DNA from: Planctomycetia bacterium
GTDB taxonomy: Bacteria; Planctomycetota; Planctomycetia; Gemmatales; HRBIN36
Reading direction: 5' to 3'
Length of the DNA stretch: 37,718 nt
NCBI GenBank assembly: GCA_016795155.1
Contig: JAEUIE010000013.1
Coordinates: forward strand, 1 to 37,718
Position 1 is the stretch's first letter. Each line of letters begins with the position of its first letter. Both the position numbers and the translations under genes were made by a program. Of this stretch, positions 15,424 through 23,821 are shown piece by piece. A model generated the notes under the pieces. That model had not been told where the DNA came from. It ran no database searches and saw nothing but the letters and a program-made list of their open reading frames with translations.

Positions 15424-16593
15424 TTACGCTTTCAGCGTCTCATCGTGTCTGCCGTGACTGGGTGGCAGATCACCCCGATGTACATTGGCTAGCGCTGCTT
15501 TTGCACCAGAGCGTTTCTCTGCATCATTGTCTTCCCATTCAATGCTCACTGCACCGTCGAATCCGGCGCGGTTGAGTTCGATCATGATTTCTTCAACACT
15601 ATTGGCATCACGCTGGGTGCCTGCGGTGACGAAGTTCCAGCCGTTCAGTTTGGAACCCATGGGACGATGGCCACCTAAGCGGCCAGCTCTGGTGTGTTCC
15701 TTGGCGACCCAGACACCTTTGATGTGGGCGCAGTGGATGTGTTCGCCATATTCACGAATGAATTCCACCACCGAGACGCCTTGCCATTCCATGTGGCTGC
15801 CATCGAGGTTGAAGCCGACGACCTTGTCGTAACCGGCTTTATGCATGAAGCGGAGGTAGTCGCCTGCTGATTCGAGATCGCCCATCGCCCGTTCGCTGGG
15901 GTGGCATTCGAGGTCAAAGGTGACGCCAAGCTGTTTGCACAAATCGAGGAACGGAGCGAAACGCTCAGCGATTAACTCAAGCGAAACGTCAATGGCATCA
16001 GGAATAGCATGGCCACCAATGCTCTTGGGGCGCGGGGGAAATTCAAAGAAGTGGCTCCAGGCATGGGCGGGGGAGCCTGTGAAGCCAGGGAGGCATACTT
16101 TGCGATCCTGCAGTTTGCCCAGATGATGGGCGAGCCGGGCGGTGGCGCATAGTGCATCCAGTGATTGTTGGTGGATCAACTTGCCTACTTCTTCGGGCAC
16201 ATAGTAGGGGTTTTCTCTAGGCGGATTCTTTCCCGATGCTCGCCACTTCTTGTACGCTTCCACGGCCTCCCCGCCACAGAATTGCAGCGTCTTGGCAGAT
16301 GGTTCATCGCCCAGTGCCTGGCCCTGAAGATGTACTGCAACGGTGAAGATTTCCAAACCGCGTTTCTTTGCCTTCGCCACTCGTTCGGCAGCATAGGCAG
16401 CAGCGCCGGCATCGGTGGCGCACTTGGCGAGGTCGAGTTCCCACGATGCTTCTTCCCAGCCATCGAACCCAGTCTGAGCGATGAAGTCGAGCCACTGATC
16501 TTCAGGGATGTCGCCGAACTGGCCACGAACCAAGCCGATCTGATGATAGGAATGTTTGCCGTTACAATGCGATTTGGTCTGGTGGAAACCCAT
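15424..16593 (-). CDS. sugar phosphate isomerase/epimerase-like TIM barrel
   Basis: The 389-residue protein looks like an AP-endonuclease-2/xylose-isomerase-like TIM barrel: QTGFDGWEEASWELD near the N-terminus, FTVAVHLQGQ, LGVTFDLECHPSE, VVGFNLDGSHMEWQG, IHCAHIKGVW and FDGAVSIEWEDND at the C-terminus. The conserved Glu, Asp, His and Glu residues in these strands are the metal ligands of the fold. Planctomycetes carry many such proteins, often for inositol or sugar turnover. The exact substrate is not shown. The ATG at 16593 has GAGAG upstream, and heptamer repeats abut that site. The product lacks an export signal, so it is probably cytoplasmic. Confidence 0.85.
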   Translation of the reverse strand: MGFHQTKSHCNGKHSYHQIGLVRGQFGDIPEDQWLDFIAQTGFDGWEEASWELDLAKCATDAGAAAYAAERVAKAKKRGLEIFTVAVHLQGQALGDEPSAKTLQFCGGEAVEAYKKWRASGKNPPRENPYYVPEEVGKLIHQQSLDALCATARLAHHLGKLQDRKVCLPGFTGSPAHAWSHFFEFPPRPKSIGGHAIPDAIDVSLELIAERFAPFLDLCKQLGVTFDLECHPSERAMGDLESAGDYLRFMHKAGYDKVVGFNLDGSHMEWQGVSVVEFIREYGEHIHCAHIKGVWVAKEHTRAGRLGGHRPMGSKLNGWNFVTAGTQRDANSVEEIMIELNRAGFDGAVSIEWEDNDAEKRSGAKAALANVHRGDLPPSHGRHDETLKA

Positions 16594-16603
16594 AGTTGCT
16601 CTC

Positions 16604-16631
16604 AGCCGTCAGCTATTTGCTTTCAGCTTCC
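16604..16631. repeat. heptamer tandem repeat (AGCNNTC type) upstream of the isomerase-like gene
   Basis: Four heptamers in register: AGCCGTC, AGCTATT, TGCTTTC, AGCTTCC. They start ten bases upstream of the ATG, next to its ribosome site. The unit is the same as at 3004-3031, but more degenerate. Confidence 0.55.
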
Positions 16632-16728
16632 TTTTACAAGTTACGAAGTTGTCACGAAGAGTATGAGGTTTGTTACTGACAGAGTCAACAAACTTCTTAT
16701 CAACTTTGAATCATCTGAAAATGGTTGA

Positions 16729-18273
16729 TTACGGTGGCAGACTGGATGCCTTTTGAAAAATCGTTCCAGTACGATCTGCCAGTTGCTGTCTGGTTGGCAT
16801 TTTCCATGGTGCTTTGAATGGTGGCTTGGTTGCACTACCGGGAGTATTTAACGTGGTTGTGTTGGTAGTTTTTGTCTGACCGGTTTGCGTCAGAGTTCTG
16901 TTGCTTGATGTCGAAGGCTTGAGGGTAACTGTTTCACGCTTCCTTGTGGTCGGAAAACTGCTGCGGGGATGTGCCAGCACAAGTAAATCACTGGTAGTCA
17001 AAGTGGGGGCTGAGGCCTTCATTAACACCACCATGCCTGCAAAGTAGGCTGCTGCATTAGAAGCGCCGGTGCTGGTCAGGCCGTTGGTGAAGGTTGCCCG
17101 GGCATCTTCAATAATCACATCGGGCTTGCGACGATGATCTGCCGTTGCTCCACTTGAACTGGCCAACGTGGTATCGCCAACGGTAAGAACCAGGGGATTG
17201 TCGGCAGGCGGATAGATTTCCCCTTTGCCGTTGTAATCAATGAACGGCACCGCTTCGATGGCTTCGCCAGTCTTGGGATCAGCTGCTTCATCCCGGCTGG
17301 CCTGCACCAGCACCCGCAGGCGATCTTCATTTCGCCAGGCACCGGGTGTACTGGTTCGAATTTTGATTCGATACTCGCCTGCTGGCAGATCGTTCAGTTG
17401 AATGCGTTCACGTGGATTACGCGATTCTCCCTGCCGGGCTGGTCGATTGGTAACCTGCTTCAATTCGGAAGATGCTATCCGCAGTCCCTTGTTGTTTTCC
17501 ACAAACAGATCGAGGTCTTTGAAGGTGCCTGCATCTTCTACCGAGCGGTAATCATTCCAGGTCAATGTGATGGTAATGGTGTTCTCATCCAGACGGTTGC
17601 GAAAGCGGAGAGCGTTTGGATCGGGCCTGCCTGCAAAGTAAAGCTCACCGGTATTGCTGGGTGTGACCGGCCCTTCGTAGGTTCGCCTGCCATAGTTGCC
17701 GGCGGCATTGATCCAGATGATGCCTGCTGAAAGAGCTTCGCTGACTACCTGATTGAGAAAACCCCGGCCATCACCATTGCCTGCACCTTCAAACACGCCG
17801 CTGAAGAGAATAATGTCAACCTGTGCTTCGATGGCATATTTCACCGCTCGGCGAAACAGCGTTGGTCCATTGGCATTTAATAGATAGAACCGCGGTCCTT
17901 TTGGTTGATGTCCGGTGACGCCCCAGATGATCTGGGCCATGAATCGGCCATGTGTATTGCCGGGAGCAAAAGGCTTGCTGTAAGCTGGATCGCCCAGTTG
18001 GTGCTTTTCAATGAATGCTTTGTCGTAATGTTCAACGATCACCGTGCTGGCTGGCAGATAGGTCCGTTTGCCATCCATGCCATCAAAGCCATAATCCAGA
18101 ATGGCGATCTTGATGTTATCGATGCGAGGCAAGTCTAGATAATCTTTGCTGATACCCAGTTTCTGGTGAACCAGATCAATGTTGGCAAGTCGAGCAACGG
18201 CGGTTGACTCCTGAGCAGATAGGTCGCCAAGTAACTGTGCACATAGCAATAGCATTGCGGCAAGGCGATTCAT
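16729..18273 (-). CDS. secreted subtilisin-like (S8) serine protease
   Basis: The 514-residue protein has a signal peptide (residues 1-21). It contains the S8 catalytic pieces in the right order: IAILDYGFDG with Asp60, NTHGRFMAQIIWG with His108, WINAAGNYG with the oxyanion Asn, and TGASNAAAYFAG with Ser405. The serine motif is GAS-N-A-A-A instead of the usual GTS-x-A-x-P, so it is divergent but has all three residues. A beta-rich domain of about 150 residues is inserted between the Asn and Ser motifs (ITLTWNDYRSVEDAGTFKDL, LPAGEYRIKIRT), like the pre-peptidase domains of secreted proteases. The last 80 residues are rich in Thr, Ser and Lys. The ribosome site is weak. Confidence 0.85.
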   Translation of the reverse strand: MNRLAAMLLLCAQLLGDLSAQESTAVARLANIDLVHQKLGISKDYLDLPRIDNIKIAILDYGFDGMDGKRTYLPASTVIVEHYDKAFIEKHQLGDPAYSKPFAPGNTHGRFMAQIIWGVTGHQPKGPRFYLLNANGPTLFRRAVKYAIEAQVDIILFSGVFEGAGNGDGRGFLNQVVSEALSAGIIWINAAGNYGRRTYEGPVTPSNTGELYFAGRPDPNALRFRNRLDENTITITLTWNDYRSVEDAGTFKDLDLFVENNKGLRIASSELKQVTNRPARQGESRNPRERIQLNDLPAGEYRIKIRTSTPGAWRNEDRLRVLVQASRDEAADPKTGEAIEAVPFIDYNGKGEIYPPADNPLVLTVGDTTLASSSGATADHRRKPDVIIEDARATFTNGLTSTGASNAAAYFAGMVVLMKASAPTLTTSDLLVLAHPRSSFPTTRKRETVTLKPSTSSNRTLTQTGQTKTTNTTTLNTPGSATKPPFKAPWKMPTRQQLADRTGTIFQKASSLPP

Positions 18274-18298
18274 TACTCATGTCCCACATATGAAACAA

Positions 18299-18320
18299 AG
18301 CCGTTGGAGACCCAACGGCT
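18299..18320 (-). terminator. intrinsic terminator after the Gly/Trp-rich gene
   Basis: AGCCGTTGG (18299-18307) and CCAACGGCT (18312-18320) form a perfect nine-bp stem with a four-base loop. On the minus strand TTTGTTTC follows. It lies 17 bases after the stop at 18338. Confidence 0.65.
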
Positions 18321-18337
18321 CAGTAAGCGAAAGTACG

Positions 18338-18739
18338 TTACCAACAGTATCCGCCACCCCATCCATAACCGCCCCAATATCCACCCCAGGGTCGGTAATA
18401 ACCTACGCTAACTCCCCAGCCGCCGAAATAGGGCCGGTAATATCCGCCCCATCCCCAACCGCCGTAGTAAGAACGATATCCACCACCCCAGCCCCAGCCA
18501 TATCCGCCGCGCCATCCCCAGCCACCGCGCCAGCCCCAACCACCCCAGCCATAGCGCCGCCACGATTGCGTGGGTGATTCGCTATCCAACTCACTTGTTG
18601 TGCTATTTGAATCTACAGCCTGTTTGCTAACTGCAGGAAGTGTGTTCTTTTTCGCCGATGTATCGTTGTCCATCTCACCGGCTGATAGAGGTACCACCAT
18701 CCCCAGTGCTACTGCCAGACTGAAAAGAGATCGTAACAT
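18338..18739 (-). CDS. secreted Gly/Trp/Tyr-rich protein
   Basis: The 133-residue protein has a signal peptide (MLRSLFSLAVALGMVVPLSAG), a short polar spacer with Ser, Thr and Asp, and then about 70 residues made almost only of Gly, Trp, Tyr and Arg: runs such as GWGWRGGWGWRGGYGWGWGG and YYRPYFGGWG. It ends in CW. Such low-complexity exported proteins occur in planctomycetes. A structural or surface role is possible but not shown. The start at 18739 was chosen because AGGAG lies eight bases upstream and the signal begins directly. It lies between the subtilase and the lysoplasmalogenase on the same strand. Confidence 0.75.
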   Translation of the reverse strand: MLRSLFSLAVALGMVVPLSAGEMDNDTSAKKNTLPAVSKQAVDSNSTTSELDSESPTQSWRRYGWGGWGWRGGWGWRGGYGWGWGGGYRSYYGGWGWGGYYRPYFGGWGVSVGYYRPWGGYWGGYGWGGGYCW

Positions 18740-18812
18740 GTTGCGACTCCTGAACATGTATAAGCCATCTTCTAACGAGAGTACTCTCGATGTAAACAAT
18801 AAACAAGTGAGT

Positions 18813-19541
18813 TCACGAAACTTGCGCTGCAGTTCTAGTCCTGTACACAAGAACCCAGGCGAAGCCTAGGACAATCAACATCTGCCCGGGGCCGTAGGTT
18901 GCCCAGACCAGAAATCGAAGTTGCGGGGTGCTGCCTTGAAACATTTCCCAGGCAATAACGCCATCGCTGAAAAGAAACAACATGGCTCCGAGTGCAGACC
19001 AGATAAACTGCCTGTTCTGAATCGCCAGTGCCGAAGTGACACCAGCGGTGGCGGCGAGCAATGCACCATACGCCAATGCAGGGATATGCAGGGGAAGATG
19101 TTGATCACTGCGATTGACGATGAAAATCCAGATGAGGATGCCGATGACCTGCCAGGCTAATATCGCGAGCCACCACAGGGCATTGGCAGGTATTTGAAAG
19201 TATCGGCGTGCCAGCAGCGCACCATAGATGTACGCCAGATGCCCGATGCCAAAAAACAACATGCCACCGATGACAGGGCTGGGGAAGAACTTGAACAACC
19301 CCGCCATCGCACAATCGCCCAGAAAGCCGAAAAACATACCCACCGCAATGCAGACCGCAATGCGCCGAGGTGCGGCAGCAGTTTTGAAGACGGTGTACCA
19401 GGCAGCCAGAACCAAAATGAAACTGCTGGTCAGTTTCATCGAGGGCAGGGTACTGAAATGCTCTTTATCGAGCCATTGCAGATCGAGAAGTAAGCCTGTG
19501 CCGAGAGTGAAGAGCCACAGGAGCAAGAGTAAATAGTACAT
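18813..19541 (-). CDS. YhhN/TMEM86-family lysoplasmalogenase-like membrane protein
   Basis: The 242-residue protein is almost wholly hydrophobic, with about eight spans. It has the YhhN signature: KLTSSFILVLAAW, then FGFLGDCAMAGLFKF, then FFGIGHLAYIYGALLARR, and near the end GAMLFLFSDGVIAWEMF. The conserved aspartates of LGDC and SD are proposed catalytic residues of this family, which hydrolyses the vinyl-ether bond of lysoplasmalogens. Whether that activity holds here is not known. No good ribosome site is visible upstream of the ATG at 19541. Confidence 0.85.
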   Translation of the reverse strand: MYYLLLLLWLFTLGTGLLLDLQWLDKEHFSTLPSMKLTSSFILVLAAWYTVFKTAAAPRRIAVCIAVGMFFGFLGDCAMAGLFKFFPSPVIGGMLFFGIGHLAYIYGALLARRYFQIPANALWWLAILAWQVIGILIWIFIVNRSDQHLPLHIPALAYGALLAATAGVTSALAIQNRQFIWSALGAMLFLFSDGVIAWEMFQGSTPQLRFLVWATYGPGQMLIVLGFAWVLVYRTRTAAQVS

Positions 19542-19738
19542 TGATGATTCTGGTTAGTAGTCATCACGCTCTGTCGCGTTGACGGAGTGTGCTGGTTGAG
19601 AAGTAAAAGCAAAGTCTATGGTATGAATGGTTTTACTTGCGTGACCTCTTCACACTACCAACATTGAAATTGTTCATCCACAAAAGCGAATTTGGCTGCA
19701 TTCTCTTGATTCTAAGACAGAGATCGGCTTATGCCTGA

Positions 19739-19767
19739 TTGTGTATGGGACCATCTGGCTATATAGT
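19739..19767 (+). promoter_or_regulatory. candidate sigma-70 promoter of a small RNA
   Basis: TTGTGT at 19739-19744 and TATAGT at 19762-19767 are separated by 17 bases. The -10 box matches the consensus in five of six positions and the -35 box in about three. The predicted start, near 19774, is at the foot of the stem-loop that ends in a T run. Confidence 0.4.
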
Positions 19768-19772
19768 TCTGG

Positions 19773-19849
19773 ACTGATCAAGCCCCTTCGATGCTAATGT
19801 AAGCAATTACTCTTGAGGACAAGGAAGGGGGTCTAATCAGTTTTTTTTT
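19773..19849 (+). ncRNA. candidate small RNA ending in an intrinsic terminator
   Basis: CTGAT at 19773-19777 pairs with ATCAG at 19836-19840, and CCCCTTC pairs with GAAGGGG inside it. Between them is GTAA-GCAA-TTAC, a small hairpin with a tetraloop. Nine T's follow at 19841-19849. No plus-strand gene ends upstream within five kb, so the terminator is not explained as the end of a protein gene. With the promoter at 19739 it would give an RNA of about 77 bases. It does not look like 6S, SRP, RNase P or tmRNA. Confidence 0.4.
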
Positions 19850-20074
19850 ACTTAAGTAATGACTGCGTCATTGGAATTTTCATTGAAGAAACAAACACTT
19901 TTCTCAATTACATGTATCTGCCAGTTTGACAGCGACTCCCAATCGATATTACGCAATTCGACAAATGTATCCATAAATCGTTATCTAGAAACACGTTGTA
20001 ATCTATAGAGTTGATTTGGCCTACTAATTGCTCTTACATTTTCATCAGAACACAGTTCTCAATTTGGATAGAAA

Positions 20075-22675
20075 ATGAACCCCAACAAAATGACAGAAAA
20101 AGTACAGGAAGCATTACAGGCGTCACAGAGCCTGGCGTTACGTCGTGGCCATCAGCAAATTGAAGTTGAACACCTTTTTCTGACCCTGTTGCAACAGGAA
20201 GAGGGGTTGGCTGCAGCCATATTGAACAAACTCGGAGCTAATGCCAAGGCCATTCAGGCTCGTCTGGAAATGGAACTCGACAAGATTCCGAAAGTCAGTG
20301 GGGGAGGCGATCAGGTTTTTCTATCTGGCCGCTTGAATCGACTGCTGGCAACTGCCGAAGATGAAGCCAAGAAACTGAAAGATGATTTCATCTCGGTAGA
20401 GCATTTGTTGCTTGCGATGATGAACGATACCGGAGCCACCGGCAAGATTCTGAAGGAAGCCGGGCTGAACCGTGATGACATCTTGAAAACCCTCAAAGAA
20501 GTGCGAGGATCGCAACGCGTGACATCCCAGAACCCGGAAGGCACCTATCAATCGTTGGAGCGGTATGGCCGTGATCTGACCGACCTCGCAGCTAAGGGCA
20601 AGGTTGACCCTGTCATTGGGCGCGATGAAGAAATTCGCCGTGTGATACAAGTACTTTCGCGACGAACTAAAAACAATCCGGTGCTGATTGGCGAACCTGG
20701 TGTTGGCAAAACCGCTATCGTGGAAGGATTGGCACAGCGTATTATCCGTGGCGATGTCCCCGAAGGCTTGAAAAACAAGCGAGTTGTCGCACTGGATATG
20801 GGCGCGCTGATCGCTGGAGCTAAGTACCGTGGCGAATTTGAAGAACGTCTGAAAGCTGTCCTGAAAGAAGTACAGGAATCAGCAGGAGACATCATTTTAT
20901 TCATTGACGAAATGCACACGGTGGTGGGTGCAGGCAAAGCTGATGGGGCTATGGATGCAGGCAACCTGCTCAAACCCATGCTGGCACGAGGCGAGTTGCA
21001 CTGCATCGGCGCTACCACGCTCGATGAGTATCGCAAACATGTTGAGAAAGATGCAGCACTCGAACGTCGCTTCCAGCCGGTCATGGTCGATCAACCCAGC
21101 GTGGAAGATACGATATCGATTCTGCGCGGCCTGAAGGAACGTTACGAAGTGCATCACGGTGTACGAATTCAGGATGCGGCTTTGGTAGCTGCTGCCACGC
21201 TTTCCAATCGATACATCACCGAACGTTTCCTGCCTGATAAGGCAATCGACCTGGTCGATGAAGCTGCAGCCAAACTGCGCACCGAAATCGACTCTCAACC
21301 CACTGAGTTGGACGAAGCCAATCGCCGGTACATGCAACTCGAAATCGAAAGGCAGGCACTGAAGAAAGAAAAAGACGCTGCTTCCAAAGACCGACTTGCC
21401 AAGCTGGAAAAGGAACTCGCAGACATCAAGGAGAAAACGCAATCACTGCAGGCACGCTGGCAAACGGAAAAATCTGCGGTACAGTCGCTGCGGAGCTTGC
21501 GGGAGAAGATTGATGAGACCAAGCAGCAGGTGGATGTCGTTACCCGACAGGGCGATCTCTCCAAGGCTTCGGAACTCAAATACGGTGTGCTCCCTCAATT
21601 GGAATCACAATTGAAAGATGCGGAGTCCAAACTCTCTTCCCTGGAGCAAGGCAGCAGACTGATCAAGGAAGAAGTGGATGAGGAGGATATTGCCCGCGTC
21701 GTTAGCCGTTGGACTGGAGTTCCTGTCACTAAGCTGATGGCGGGAGAAGCACAGAAATTGCTCAGCCTGGAAGATGACCTGCATAAACGGGTAGTTGGCC
21801 AGGAAGATGCAGTACGGGCTGTTGCAGAAGCTGTGCTGCGTGCCCGTTCAGGATTGAAAGATCCACAGCGACCCATTGGATCGTTCCTGTTCCTGGGACC
21901 TACTGGCGTAGGCAAAACTGAACTGGCCCGAGCCTTGGCGGAAACCCTGTTCGATGATGAACGGGCCTTGATCCGCATCGACATGTCGGAATACCAGGAG
22001 AAACACAATGTCAGCCGGCTGCTCGGTGCACCCCCTGGCTATGTAGGCTACGAAGAAGGAGGCCAGCTGACAGAAGCAGTTCGACGACGCCCTTACGCAG
22101 TCATTCTTCTTGATGAAGTGGAAAAAGCGCATACCGATGTCTTCAACGTGCTGTTGCAGATTCTCGATGATGGCCGATTGACTGATGGCCAGGGCCGGGT
22201 CGTCGATTTCAAGAATACGCTGCTGATTATGACGAGTAACATCGGCTCACGTCGTATTCTGGAATTTTCAGGCAAAACCAGTGGTGCGGTATTTGAGCAC
22301 ATGGAATCTGCTGTTCTGGAAGAATTGCGTGAGCACTTCCGGCCTGAATTCCTCAATCGCGTTGATGAAACAGTGGTGTTCCATGCACTGACCGAAAGTG
22401 ATCTGAAGAAGATCATCGATATTCAGTTACAACGATTGCTCAAACGACTGGAAGAACGGCATATAGTGCTCGAACTGTCTGAATCTGCTCGAAAGCATCT
22501 GCTTTCCAGCGGTTATGACCCTGCGTATGGAGCCCGGCCACTCAAGCGGGCCATTCAGCGGGAGTTGGAAACACCTCTCAGCAGAAACCTGCTGTCAGGT
22601 AAAATACGTGACGGGCAACGCATTGTTGCAGAGAACGATGAAGACCAAGGCGGCATCTCGTTCCGTACCATCTGA
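20075..22675 (+). CDS. clpB: ATP-dependent chaperone ClpB
   Basis: This is the 866-residue hexameric disaggregase that works with DnaK to recover aggregated proteins after stress. The N-domain (residues 1-145) has the double Clp repeat. The first AAA+ module has Walker A GEPGVGKT at 206-213 and ILFIDEMHT as Walker B. A long coiled-coil middle domain follows (about 405-530, [16 protein letters not shown] onwards), which separates ClpB from ClpA and ClpC. The second AAA+ module has GPTGVGKT near 608 and [11 protein letters not shown]. The C-terminus has [15 protein letters not shown]. The length matches E. coli ClpB (857). The ribosome site is weak (GGAT). No heat-shock operator is clear. Confidence 0.97.
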   Translation: MNPNKMTEKVQEALQASQSLALRRGHQQIEVEHLFLTLLQQEEGLAAAILNKLGANAKAIQARLEMELDKIPKVSGGGDQVFLSGRLNRLLATAEDEAKKLKDDFISVEHLLLAMMNDTGATGKILKEAGLNRDDILKTLKEVRGSQRVTSQNPEGTYQSLERYGRDLTDLAAKGKVDPVIGRDEEIRRVIQVLSRRTKNNPVLIGEPGVGKTAIVEGLAQRIIRGDVPEGLKNKRVVALDMGALIAGAKYRGEFEERLKAVLKEVQESAGDIILFIDEMHTVVGAGKADGAMDAGNLLKPMLARGELHCIGATTLDEYRKHVEKDAALERRFQPVMVDQPSVEDTISILRGLKERYEVHHGVRIQDAALVAAATLSNRYITERFLPDKAIDLVDEAAAKLRTEIDSQPTELDEANRRYMQLEIERQALKKEKDAASKDRLAKLEKELADIKEKTQSLQARWQTEKSAVQSLRSLREKIDETKQQVDVVTRQGDLSKASELKYGVLPQLESQLKDAESKLSSLEQGSRLIKEEVDEEDIARVVSRWTGVPVTKLMAGEAQKLLSLEDDLHKRVVGQEDAVRAVAEAVLRARSGLKDPQRPIGSFLFLGPTGVGKTELARALAETLFDDERALIRIDMSEYQEKHNVSRLLGAPPGYVGYEEGGQLTEAVRRRPYAVILLDEVEKAHTDVFNVLLQILDDGRLTDGQGRVVDFKNTLLIMTSNIGSRRILEFSGKTSGAVFEHMESAVLEELREHFRPEFLNRVDETVVFHALTESDLKKIIDIQLQRLLKRLEERHIVLELSESARKHLLSSGYDPAYGARPLKRAIQRELETPLSRNLLSGKIRDGQRIVAENDEDQGGISFRTI

Positions 22676-22683
22676 TTATCGGA

Positions 22684-22820
22684 TTGTTGTCATCTCGCTC
22701 CGCCGAGATGACGCGACGTGCAATCGCGTGCTTCAATATCTGATGGATTTTGCAATGAGCTCATCTTCTGCGATGCTTTCTGCGACCGTGTCCTCACGAC
22801 GGAGCGTGAGGACTACAAAC
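22684..22820. repeat. MITE-like element, copy A
   Basis: The left end has GTCATCTCGCTCCGCCGAGATGAC, a hairpin, and the right end GTCCTCACGACGGAGCGTGAGGACTACAAAC, another hairpin. The two ends are inverted copies of each other. The segment shares blocks at both ends with copy B at 27785-27933 and has a similar but diverged centre. It has no coding capacity and lies between the stops of the convergent clpB and ABC ATPase genes, where its hairpins may also end transcription. Confidence 0.75.
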
Positions 22821-22833
22821 CAGAAAATACCAA

Positions 22834-23790
22834 TTAGTTGGTAATGCCCTTCGTCAGTCGCATGAACGCGGTTTCGATATTGATTTCTTCTTCTACCAAG
22901 GCCTGCAGTTTGAACCCGGCTGGCAGAAGCACTTCCGGAATGAAGCTGCTGTCAGTAATTCCTTCTCCCAGCGTTACCGCAACCTGTACGGTATCGATGC
23001 CTTCTTCAGGGATGACCAGTTTTCGTTCTTCGAGCTTGCTGATGCTGGGGTGTCCTTCCAGCCGCTTGAGTGCATCGAGTGGTTTTTCTGATACACGCAC
23101 CAGGTAAACCCGCTGGGGATTGACCCGTCGCAGTGCATCGTTCACGCTGCCATCGTAGAGCAATTGCCCACGTTCAATGATGCCGATCTTGTTACAGATA
23201 TCGCGAAGTTCCGGGAGGATGTGACTGCTGATCATGATAGTCTTGCCCATGTTTCGCAGTTCTTTGAGCAAGCCACGGAATTCAATGCGGGCACGCGGAT
23301 CAAGACCGCTGGCAGGTTCATCGAGCAGCAGCACCAGTGGTTCATGCAGCAGAACACGGGCCAGGCCCAATCGCTGAGTCATACCGCGGGAAAGACTGGT
23401 GACCAGTGCTTCCTTCTTGTAGGTCAAATCAACCAGTTCCAGAACCTGTTCACATTTCTTTCGCCGAGCCGGGCCTTTGATGCGGTAGGCAGCTGCAAAG
23501 AATTCCAGGTACTCAATGACTTTCATGTCATCGTACACGCCGAAGAAATCGGGCATGTAGCCGATGGAGCGTCGAATGTCCTGAGCATTCTTGTAGATGG
23601 AATAACCACATACATTCGCCTCACCAAAGGTAGGCGTAAGTAACGTGGCAAGGATGCGCATGGTGGTAGTTTTGCCTGCGCCATTAGGGCCGATAAAGCC
23701 GTAGACATCCCCTTTTTCCAGTTTCAGATTCAGCCTGTTGAGTGCATAGAGTTCACCATACATTTTGGTCAGATCACGCGTTTCGATCAT
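22834..23790 (-). CDS. ABC transporter ATP-binding protein
   Basis: The 318-residue protein has a full ATPase domain: Walker A GPNGAGKTTTMRIL near residues 34-47, the Q-loop region GYMPDFFGVYDD, signature LSRGMTQR, Walker B LVLLLDEPASGLDPRA and the switch histidine in MISSH. This is the subgroup of ATPases for ABC-2-type exporters (DrrA/CcmA/NatA). The last 95 residues, after LRRVNPQRVYLVR, form a C-terminal extension found in some of these proteins. No ABC-2 permease gene is next to it. Instead, the 782-residue membrane protein precedes it by 31 bases on the same strand, so that protein or a distant permease may be its partner. Confidence 0.92.
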   Translation of the reverse strand: MIETRDLTKMYGELYALNRLNLKLEKGDVYGFIGPNGAGKTTTMRILATLLTPTFGEANVCGYSIYKNAQDIRRSIGYMPDFFGVYDDMKVIEYLEFFAAAYRIKGPARRKKCEQVLELVDLTYKKEALVTSLSRGMTQRLGLARVLLHEPLVLLLDEPASGLDPRARIEFRGLLKELRNMGKTIMISSHILPELRDICNKIGIIERGQLLYDGSVNDALRRVNPQRVYLVRVSEKPLDALKRLEGHPSISKLEERKLVIPEEGIDTVQVAVTLGEGITDSSFIPEVLLPAGFKLQALVEEEINIETAFMRLTKGITN

Positions 23791-23821
23791 AGCAGTTTCC
23801 AGGTTATGAAGCCGTTGCCTA

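Larger units (their letters stand above)
19542..20074. other. 533-bp AT-rich region without a protein gene
   Basis: This gap lies between the divergent YhhN and clpB genes. It has no open frame worth calling. It holds the candidate small RNA at 19739-19849 and a leader of about 225 bases before clpB. I looked for a CIRCE operator (TTAGCACTC with its inverted copy) and a sigma-32-like box near clpB and saw neither. A TTGACA at about 19927 has TATTAC 15 bases later, too close for a firm call. Confidence 0.6.

Noticed and set aside
19773-19849. 6S, SRP, RNase P or tmRNA identity of the candidate RNA
   Set aside because: The length, the lack of their conserved core motifs and the single stem do not fit any of these.
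19850-20074. CIRCE operator or sigma-32 box before clpB
   Set aside because: I found neither the TTAGCACTC inverted repeat nor a convincing sigma-32 pair; the TTGACA near 19927 has a poor -10 spacing.
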